11,061 nt of DNA from Oscillospiraceae bacterium (GTDB taxonomy: Bacteria; Bacillota; Clostridia; Oscillospirales; Oscillospiraceae). The notes below the pieces were generated by a model. The model ran no database searches. It was not told the DNA's origin and saw only the letters and a list, made by a program, of their open reading frames with translations. The position numbers and the translations under genes were made by a program. Shown here piece after piece: positions 6,056-11,061 of the stretch. The stretch covers positions 1 to 11,061 of the forward strand of contig JAAZCZ010000071.1 in assembly GCA_012513005.1 (NCBI GenBank), given 5' to 3'. The first letter of the stretch is position 1. Every line of letters starts with the position of its first letter.

Positions 6056-7072
6056 ATGTCAAACTTACTGGAAGTAAAAAACCTGTCAATAAGCTTCTGC
6101 ACTCCATACGGAGAAGTTGAGGCTGTCAGAGATGTGTCTTTTGAGCTGCAAGAGGGGGAGATTCTCGCTGTTGTGGGGGAATCTGGTTGTGGCAAAAGCG
6201 TTCTCTGCAAGGCTATTATGAAGCTTCTTCCTAAGAATGCTAAATTAAAAGAAGGAACAATAAAGACTGCGGGTATAGATATAACAGCTTATAAAGAAAA
6301 CGAAATGTGTCGCCTGCGCGGAAAACTGTTTTCAATGGTTTTTCAGGACCCGATGACCTCGTTAAACCCAACTATTCCGATAGGCAATCAAATAGCAGAG
6401 GCAGTTTTGGTACACAATCCAAAAATATCAAAAGCAGACTTAAACCGCAGAGTTATTGAGCTAATGGAGCTTGTAGGAATACAGGATGCTGATAACAGGC
6501 GCAAGCTCTATCCCTATAATTTTTCAGGAGGAATGCGTCAGCGCAGTGTAATGGCAATGGCGCTGGCGTCAAGTCCTAAAATTCTTTTTGCAGATGAGCC
6601 TACAACCTCACTTGATGTGACCATTCAGGCCCAGATACTGGACCTTCTCATAGATGTGCAGAGAAAACTAAATACAGCAACAGTTTTTGTGACCCATGAT
6701 CTTGGAGTGGTTGCAAGGGTAGCAGACAGAGTTGCAGTTATGTACGCTGGGAAAATAGTGGAAATAGGAACAGCCGAGGAGATTTTCTATGACCCGAGAC
6801 ACCCGTATACCTGGGGTTTACTCAGAGCGCTTCCGGCGTATTCAAAAGGAAGTGACAGGCTATACACAATCCCGGGAACTCCGCCTTCTTTAATTGACCC
6901 TCCGACGGGAGATGCCTTTGCTTCTCGCAATGAATATGCACTGGAAATAGACTACAAAGAGGCACCGCCGATGTTTAAGGTAAGCGAAACCCACTATGCA
7001 GCAACTTGGCTTTTGTCTGAAAAAGCGCCTAAAATCGCTTCTCCTATGATAGGAGGGAAACATGGAAACTAA
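6056..7072 (+). CDS. ABC importer ATP-binding protein, OppD/DppD type, lacking the Fe-S cysteines
   Basis: A 338-residue cytoplasmic ATPase that pairs with the next gene product to drive import. Motifs: Walker A GESGCGKS (41-48), Q-loop FQDPMTSLNP (Q97), signature FSGGMRQR (156-163), Walker B ILFADEP (176-182), D-loop SLDVT and H-loop H214. The C-terminal oligopeptide-transporter extension (HPYTWGLLRALP, PGTPPSLIDPP) is complete. At the four cysteines that bind a [4Fe-4S] cluster in many DppD proteins it has D286, N292, D299 and T317, with the C-x5-C-x6-C spacing kept. The cluster is thus absent although the fold seems kept. The start has AGAGGG five bases upstream. It overlaps the next gene by 11 bases, which suggests translational coupling. 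Confidence 0.92.
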   Translation: MSNLLEVKNLSISFCTPYGEVEAVRDVSFELQEGEILAVVGESGCGKSVLCKAIMKLLPKNAKLKEGTIKTAGIDITAYKENEMCRLRGKLFSMVFQDPMTSLNPTIPIGNQIAEAVLVHNPKISKADLNRRVIELMELVGIQDADNRRKLYPYNFSGGMRQRSVMAMALASSPKILFADEPTTSLDVTIQAQILDLLIDVQRKLNTATVFVTHDLGVVARVADRVAVMYAGKIVEIGTAEEIFYDPRHPYTWGLLRALPAYSKGSDRLYTIPGTPPSLIDPPTGDAFASRNEYALEIDYKEAPPMFKVSETHYAATWLLSEKAPKIASPMIGGKHGN

Positions 7073-7967
7073 AACACTGGTAGAAATAAATAACCTTACA
7101 CATCTTTTTAGGTTAACAAAAAGCGTGGCTATAAAGGCACTCAGCGATGTGAGCTTCAGCATTAATCAGGGAGAAATACTGGGAATAGTCGGGGAGTCAG
7201 GCAGCGGTAAATCGACATTAGCCCGCTGTCTTATGAATATCCACAAACCATATAAGGGCGAAATATTTTATAAGGGAATAAATATTTGCGACAAAAAGCA
7301 GTTTGCCGCAAACAAAAAAATGCTCCAAAAAAACAGGCAAATAATCTTTCAGGATTCAAACTCCTCACTCAACCAGAGGATGTCAATAAGGGAAATTCTC
7401 GCAGAACCTCTCGAAATACAAAAGCTCTTTAAAACTGCTGCAGAGAGAGAAGAGCATATGCGCTATCATATGTCTTTTGTAGGTTTAGAGCCGAGATTTT
7501 TAGACCTCTATCCTCCGGAAATATCGGGAGGTCAGCGGCAGCGTGTCAGCATTGCCAGGGCATTAGAGATGCGGCCTGAACTGCTTGTAGCAGATGAGCC
7601 TGTAGCCTCCCTAGATGTGTCAATACAGGCGCAGATAATAAACCTCTTTAAGCACTTGCAGGAGGAGCATCATTTTACGCTTCTGTTCATAGCGCACGAC
7701 CTTGCTATGGTAGAGTTCTTATGCGACAGAGTGGGAGTAATGTATCACGGTCACTTAGTGGAGCTTGCCGAAACAAAGGAGCTGTTTAACAACCCCGTTC
7801 ATGCCTACACAAAAGCTCTGCTTTCGGCTATACCCGTGCCCGACCCGAGAATAGAAAGAGGCAGAAAAATACTTGAATTTGAAGGTGTTGACATGACAGT
7901 CAGGCACGACTTCAACGACATAGGCAACGGGCACTTTGTCTTGCAGGATGAGGGGGTCACGGTATGA
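7062..7967 (+). CDS. ABC importer ATP-binding protein, OppF/DppF type
   Basis: The second ATPase of the importer, 301 residues. Walker A GESGSGKST (44-52), Q-loop FQDSNSSLNQ (Q97), signature ISGGQRQR (154-161), Walker B LLVADEP (174-180), D-loop SLDVS and H-loop H212 are all intact, so it should hydrolyse ATP. The C-terminal extension (HAYTKALLSAIPVPDP) is present but ends early, in DFNDIGNGHFVLQDEG. It has no cysteine cluster, in line with its partner. AGGAGGG at 7051-7057 lies four bases before the ATG, inside the end of the upstream gene. The stop overlaps the next start as ATGA, a tight coupling that suggests equal amounts of ATPase and permease. Confidence 0.92.
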   Translation: METKTLVEINNLTHLFRLTKSVAIKALSDVSFSINQGEILGIVGESGSGKSTLARCLMNIHKPYKGEIFYKGINICDKKQFAANKKMLQKNRQIIFQDSNSSLNQRMSIREILAEPLEIQKLFKTAAEREEHMRYHMSFVGLEPRFLDLYPPEISGGQRQRVSIARALEMRPELLVADEPVASLDVSIQAQIINLFKHLQEEHHFTLLFIAHDLAMVEFLCDRVGVMYHGHLVELAETKELFNNPVHAYTKALLSAIPVPDPRIERGRKILEFEGVDMTVRHDFNDIGNGHFVLQDEGVTV

Positions 7968-8977
7968 GAATAAACAGAAATCCACTTCTTTATATCACAA
8001 AGAAAATCCTCCTATTTTTAGTAAGCATATTGATACTATCAATCTTGGTTTTCTATATTTCCCGCAAAGCACCCGGGGATCCGTTAGTGTCATACTACGG
8101 AGACCGAACAGAAAAAATGTCTGCAGCGGAGCGACACAACACAATGGAGAGGCTCGGTCTCAACGACCCGATTCATATACAGTACATTAGATGGATAGAA
8201 AACGCAGCAAAGGGTAACTTTGGTATTTCCTTTAAGTATAAGCAAAATGTGTTGGAAGTCATCGAGGGCAGAATAACAAACACACTTATCCTCGGCGGCA
8301 TAGGCTTTGTTCTAACATTTGTCTTTTCACTGCTGCTTGGTATTTTGTGTGCGTGGAATGAGGATAGCCTGCTTGATAGAATCGTCAGGCAGGTGGGCAC
8401 CGCTTTCTCGTGCATACCCGAGTTTTGGTTTGCCCTTGTCTTAATACTTGTGTTTAGTGTCTCATGGGGAATACTGCCCAGCAGCGGGGCTTATTCAACC
8501 GGAATGGAAAATGATGTGCTAAACAGAATTCGCCATTTAATATTGCCTATGGCAGTCGTAATTTCAGGACATCTCTGGTATTACGCCTATATGATTCGAA
8601 ATAAGCTGCTGGAGGAAGTCAGAGCAGACTATGTGCTGCTTGCAAAGTCAAAGGGGCTTACAAAGAAGAAAATAATGTTCAGGCACTGCCTTAGAAACAT
8701 AATGCCGACATTCATAAGCATAATGGCAATATCAGTGCCGCATATTTTAGGCGGCACCTATGTAGTGGAAACAGTATTTTCATACCCGGGAATAGGCACA
8801 CTATCCTATGAAAGCGCACGCTTTCACGACTATAACCTGCTCATGCTGCTCTGTATGCTTACAGGCATCGTTGTAATATTCTTTAATATCTTAGGTCAGG
8901 CAATAAACGAGCAAATTGACCCGAGAATCAAGGCAAATGAAGCGGTTGAAACATCGGAGGTGCTAAGCTATGACTGA
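7964..8977 (+). CDS. ABC importer permease, OppB/DppB/NikB type
   Basis: A 337-residue membrane permease with the layout typical of this class. The first membrane helix (about 13-32) is followed by a long extracytoplasmic segment holding the family pattern LGLNDPIHIQYIRWI (64-78) and GNFGISF (84-90). Five further helices lie near 105-130, 150-172, 190-210, 245-267 and 288-314. The cytoplasmic EAA loop that docks on the ATPase is visible at about 221-247 (ADYVLLAKSKG, then RHCLRNIMPT). ETVFSYPGIG (269-278) is a standard family motif. The binding site GAGGGGG sits before the ATG inside the upstream gene, which it overlaps by four bases. The C-terminal NEQIDPRIK is normal. Substrate cannot be told from the permease. 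Confidence 0.92.
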   Translation: MRINRNPLLYITKKILLFLVSILILSILVFYISRKAPGDPLVSYYGDRTEKMSAAERHNTMERLGLNDPIHIQYIRWIENAAKGNFGISFKYKQNVLEVIEGRITNTLILGGIGFVLTFVFSLLLGILCAWNEDSLLDRIVRQVGTAFSCIPEFWFALVLILVFSVSWGILPSSGAYSTGMENDVLNRIRHLILPMAVVISGHLWYYAYMIRNKLLEEVRADYVLLAKSKGLTKKKIMFRHCLRNIMPTFISIMAISVPHILGGTYVVETVFSYPGIGTLSYESARFHDYNLLMLLCMLTGIVVIFFNILGQAINEQIDPRIKANEAVETSEVLSYD

Positions 8978-9854
8978 TAATGACTTTGTATTGGTCGGAA
9001 TAAAGCCCATAAAGCTTCCGGAAACAATAAATCCACCTTGGTGGAGGGGAAGACCGCTTTTTTCAGCCGCTATTCTTGCTTTAATTATCTTAGGCTGCAT
9101 TTTCGCAAACAGCATTATGACCAAAGACCCAACATTTATGGATCTTTTAAACTACTCCAAAGCTCCAAACAGTGAGTTTCTATTCGGCACAGATACATTG
9201 GGGCGAGATATTTTCTCCATGATTTGGTACGGCGGCAGAATATCACTTTTCATAGGAGTTGTAGCAACCCTCATTTCAACGACAATAGCAGTTATTTTCG
9301 GTTCCATAAGCGGACTTGCACCGGACTGGTTAGACACCCTTATGATGAGACTGACAGAGATATTCTTAAGCGTTCCGACTCTGCTTGTTGTAGTTATTCT
9401 GCAAGCGATTTTAGGAAAGGCAAACACAGTTTCAATTTCCATAGTTATAGGCGTAACAAGCTGGATGAGCATAGCCAAGGTGATTCGCACAGAGGTACGG
9501 CAGATTAGAAACAGCGAGTATGTAATAGCTTCGGGATGCATGGGCGGCGGCTTTTTCCACATACTCAGAAAGCACCTTGCACCCAACTTTGTATCCTCAA
9601 TAATGTTCATGGTTGTAATGAATATAAGAACTGCAATAGTATCAGAATCAACTCTAAGCTTTATGGGCATCGGGCTACCGCTTGAAATAATCTCATGGGG
9701 CAGTATGCTCTCCCTCTCGGAAAAGGCACTGCTTTCAGGCTCATGGCACGTGATTTTAGTTCCCGGAGTTTTCCTCACCGTCACACTAATGTGTATAACA
9801 AATATCGGAAATTACCTGCGCAGTGAGGTCAACAGAAAAGAAAGTAACATGTAA
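8970..9854 (+). CDS. ABC importer permease, OppC/DppC/NikC type
   Basis: A 294-residue partner permease. The N-terminal cytoplasmic segment and first helix (about 29-48) match the OppC N-terminal domain. LFGTDTLGRDIFS (71-83) is the family's signature before the transport core. Helices follow near 91-114, 132-149, 153-171, 206-225 and 258-281. The EAA loop is seen at about 183-205 (EYVIASGCMGG, then LRKHLAPN), and SFMGIGLP (230-237) is conserved. A perfect GGAGGTG (8956-8962) lies seven bases before the ATG, within the end of the upstream permease gene, which it overlaps by eight bases. This is the last gene of the five-gene operon; a terminator hairpin begins 15 bases after its stop. Confidence 0.92.
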   Translation: MTDNDFVLVGIKPIKLPETINPPWWRGRPLFSAAILALIILGCIFANSIMTKDPTFMDLLNYSKAPNSEFLFGTDTLGRDIFSMIWYGGRISLFIGVVATLISTTIAVIFGSISGLAPDWLDTLMMRLTEIFLSVPTLLVVVILQAILGKANTVSISIVIGVTSWMSIAKVIRTEVRQIRNSEYVIASGCMGGGFFHILRKHLAPNFVSSIMFMVVMNIRTAIVSESTLSFMGIGLPLEIISWGSMLSLSEKALLSGSWHVILVPGVFLTVTLMCITNIGNYLRSEVNRKESNM

Positions 9855-9868
9855 TAAAACAAAAAACA

Positions 9869-9907
9869 AAACCGGCAAGCCGATTTGATTTTTCGGCTTG
9901 CCGGTTT
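9869..9907. terminator. Strong hairpin terminator ending the ABC operon and a minus-strand remnant
   Basis: A perfect 15-bp stem (9869-9883 with 9893-9907, core ACCGGCAAGCCGA) with a 9-base loop. On the plus strand it is followed only by TTTCACTATATTT. Read on the minus strand it runs into a long T-rich tract (the A-rich 9855-9870), an ideal terminator. It therefore seems designed at least as much for a minus-strand gene ending near 9922. Confidence 0.8.
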
Positions 9908-9921
9908 CACTATATTTAACA

Positions 9922-10068
9922 TCAGCCAGCTATTTCCTCAAAGCTGTATTCCTTAGCATCGGGGTCAAAGGAGAAAACATAAGATTTTCTCGCCTCAACA
10001 GTAACTTCAAGCTTAGAAGGACCGTATGTGGTAGTTACTGTCTTATGCAAAAATTCCGTAGACGATGT
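9922..10068 (-). pseudogene. Orphan 3' end of a minus-strand gene, no visible start
   Basis: Between a TGA at 10071-10069 and a TGA at 9924-9922, this minus-strand frame encodes 48 residues that look like real protein: TTYGPSKLEVTVEARK, then SYVFSFDPDAKEYSFEEIAG. It ends 15 bases before a minus-strand terminator. There is no ATG or GTG in the frame; the only start-like codon is TTG at 10050, with a poor binding site. It looks like the C-terminus of a gene whose front part was lost or disrupted. I do not recognise the family. The rest of 9908-10161 shows no convincing gene on either strand; the plus-strand frame at 9898-10092 overlaps this one and lacks a binding site. Confidence 0.45.
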
Positions 10069-10161
10069 TCAAAAGAATGCGATGAGGCTTAACTGAGTAG
10101 GTTTTTTTCAAACATTTTCATCCTTATATATAATAATTATTACTAAAAGCGGATAAATATC

Positions 10162-10190
10162 TTGAGTGCATTTATTTAGCGTGATACAAT
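10162..10190 (+). promoter_or_regulatory. Promoter of the zinc-ribbon membrane protein gene
   Basis: TTGAGT (10162-10167) and TACAAT (10185-10190) are 17 bases apart, and the -10 is extended (TGATACAAT). The start site would be near 10197. The ribosome binding site AAGGAG (10223-10228) is six bases before ATG 10235. Confidence 0.65.
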
Positions 10191-10234
10191 AACTCACAAG
10201 ATAAGAAAAAAAGAAGAAGTATAAGGAGAACTAT

Positions 10235-10717
10235 ATGGAAGCTGCTGTTTGGATAATTGGACTTGCGATTGTTTTGATATTAAGAGGTATTTTGGTGTCA
10301 CAGTTTCCTGCTGCGAGCGGAGCTATCACCATTGTCTTATACATGCTCTTATATGTTTTTTCGTCCGGCATAATTAATATGCTAAGAGCGAAAAACCCAA
10401 AATCTAAACCTGCAAGCAAAGTATCAGATCCGTTTAAGATACTAAAAGGACTTAACAAAGAAAATACAAACAGTAATCACATGCCTTTCGGCAACAGCTC
10501 GCGTGAGAGCGGATTTGACATATTCTCAAAAGACCGAAATAAGGGCAGCGGGATTGATTTTCCCTCAGCCAAAAAACGCACAGGCAGACACGACGACTTC
10601 GGGCTCGGCTCGAATGTCGGCACAAGCAAGAAGATGAAAGACAGCTACTGTGCAAGCTGCGGCTCCGCACTTTCCGATGATGACAAATTCTGCCAGTTCT
10701 GCGGAGCCAAGGTATAA
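10235..10717 (+). CDS. Small membrane protein with C-terminal zinc ribbon
   Basis: A 160-residue protein of unknown function. Two hydrophobic segments near the N-terminus (about 4-22 and 29-50) should anchor it in the membrane. A long polar, probably disordered, middle rich in Lys, Ser, Asn and Gly (about 52-135) follows. The last 22 residues form a zinc ribbon with two CxxC knuckles: C139/C142 and C153/C156 (YCASCG, FCQFCG). Such ribbons occur at the ends of many Gram-positive membrane proteins as binding or structural modules; no catalytic motif is visible. It has its own promoter and a good ribosome binding site, and the nearest terminator is about 175 bases downstream. No neighbour suggests a pathway. 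Confidence 0.85.
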   Translation: MEAAVWIIGLAIVLILRGILVSQFPAASGAITIVLYMLLYVFSSGIINMLRAKNPKSKPASKVSDPFKILKGLNKENTNSNHMPFGNSSRESGFDIFSKDRNKGSGIDFPSAKKRTGRHDDFGLGSNVGTSKKMKDSYCASCGSALSDDDKFCQFCGAKV

Positions 10718-10892
10718 AGCTATAAGAATTAGTAAAAATCAACTTTTTACAGAAAATAAAATAACAGAAAACAGAATGTGCTTCAACAAAAAACTCGTAC
10801 TGCTTCAAAATTTTGTTAAATCTGACAATTTTATATTTAGCATCTAAACAGTATTTCTACGGCAAAAATCCTGCAAATTAATAATAAAAACT
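10718..10892. other. AT-rich spacer, no gene seen
   Basis: This stretch after the zinc-ribbon gene holds only short open frames without ribosome binding sites. It is probably the 3' untranslated part of that gene up to the terminator at 10893. Confidence 0.5.
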
Positions 10893-10927
10893 AAAAGAGG
10901 GTTATCAAAACTGATAACCCTCTTTTT
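10893..10927. terminator. Strong bidirectional terminator
   Basis: A perfect 15-bp stem (AAAAGAGGGTTATCA at 10893-10907 with its complement at 10912-10926) and a 4-base AAAC loop, followed by T residues on both strands. It ends the zinc-ribbon transcript and would also block transcription coming from the right. Confidence 0.85.
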
Positions 10928-10935
10928 GTATGCAA

Positions 10936-10958
10936 AACCACTGGCTAGGCCAGTGGTT
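10936..10958 (+). repeat. Subterminal hairpin of the IS200-like left end
   Basis: AACCACTGGC (10936-10945) pairs perfectly with GCCAGTGGTT (10949-10958) around a TAG loop. In IS200/IS605 elements such a hairpin is the transposase recognition site, and in IS200 an end hairpin also stops outside transcription from entering the transposase gene. There is no T run after it here. Confidence 0.6.
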
Positions 10959-10992
10959 CAAAAGAGCTTAAGCGATGAGGAAGAAATAAACA

Positions 10993-11055
10993 CTCCCTTT
11001 GCAATATAATACAAGTGCGGTCTGTCAGCAGCACAAGAAAAATAGCAAAGGGAGG
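10993..11055 (+). promoter_or_regulatory. Long-range hairpin hiding the transposase ribosome binding site
   Basis: CTCCCTTTGC (10993-11002) is perfectly complementary to GCAAAGGGAG (11045-11054), which contains the binding site GGGAGG (11050-11055). The 42-base loop can fold further (GTGC 11015-11018 with GCAC 11031-11034). A ribosome could not bind while this is folded, so translation of the gene to the right should be kept low. This matches the known self-silencing of IS200 mRNA. Confidence 0.65.
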
Positions 11056-11061
11056 ACATCA

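Larger units (their letters stand above)
10936..11061 (+). mobile_element. Left end of an IS200/IS605-family insertion sequence (continues past window)
   Basis: Two features in order match the left end of IS200-type elements: a compact subterminal hairpin (10936-10958), of the kind TnpA binds as single-stranded DNA, and a longer 5' leader ending in a ribosome binding site at 11050-11055 that is masked by a second hairpin. The tyrosine transposase (TnpA) would start just after 11061, at the spacing expected from the binding site, but is not in the window. The family assignment thus rests on leader architecture alone. The exact left boundary is not determined; in this family it lies a short way upstream of the hairpin, here between the terminator T run (about 10927) and 10936. 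There are no terminal inverted repeats to look for. Confidence 0.6.

Noticed and set aside
9152..9784. Minus-strand open frame of 210 codons inside the second permease gene
   Set aside because: It is antisense to a clearly conserved permease; its length follows from the codon bias of that gene, and there is no promoter or binding site.
9898..10092. Plus-strand open frame of 64 codons
   Set aside because: It begins inside the terminator hairpin, has no binding site, and the opposite strand over the same bases encodes the more protein-like remnant.
10777..10848. Short plus-strand frame of 23 codons after the zinc-ribbon gene
   Set aside because: It has no ribosome binding site and an AT-driven composition; most likely untranslated.

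Overview
The window is AT-rich and has strong GGAGG-type ribosome binding sites, overlapping genes within operons, frequent AGA and ATA codons, and short hairpin-plus-T terminators. Both lipoproteins have a classical lipobox, and the ABC proteins are of low-GC Gram-positive type. All this suggests a chromosome segment of a low-GC Firmicute, most likely a member of the Clostridia. I cannot name a genus from the sequence.

Positions 1-2331 hold three small transcription units. A minus-strand lipoprotein gene (1-899, cut by the window edge) carries an HExxH motif and a downstream EGxAxY motif, so it may be a zinc-metallopeptidase-like protein. Divergent from it is a short stand-alone HD-domain protein (1091-1525) that resembles the ppGpp-hydrolase half of RelA/SpoT. 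It converges on a DNA repair methyltransferase (ogt type, 1616-2155, minus) through a shared bidirectional terminator.

Positions 2332-4178 hold one membrane-anchored glycerophosphodiester phosphodiesterase gene. It is split into two reading frames (2332-2784 and 2873-4123) by what looks like one extra T in a T6 run. Without that T the protein would be about 596 residues, with a membrane domain followed by a complete GDPD catalytic domain.

Positions 4179-9907 hold a complete five-gene ABC importer operon of the peptide/nickel (Opp/Dpp/Nik) class: lipoprotein receptor, two ATPases and two permeases, in the order A-D-F-B-C. The receptor has its own promoter and structured leader, and a 12-bp stem-loop separates it from the four overlapping downstream genes. 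The receptor has a WGSPFD motif that recalls NikA more than peptide receptors, and the first ATPase has lost all four cysteines of the usual C-terminal iron-sulfur motif.

Positions 9908-11061 are a patchwork: the 3' remnant of a minus-strand gene with no visible start, a small membrane protein with a C-terminal zinc ribbon (10235-10717), a strong terminator, and the left end of what looks like an IS200/IS605-family insertion sequence. The transposase of that element would begin just past the window. Its ribosome binding site lies inside a long-range hairpin, the known arrangement for translational silencing of IS200. No tRNA, rRNA or CRISPR array was seen. Most of the window is ordinary; the points worth a second look are listed as findings.
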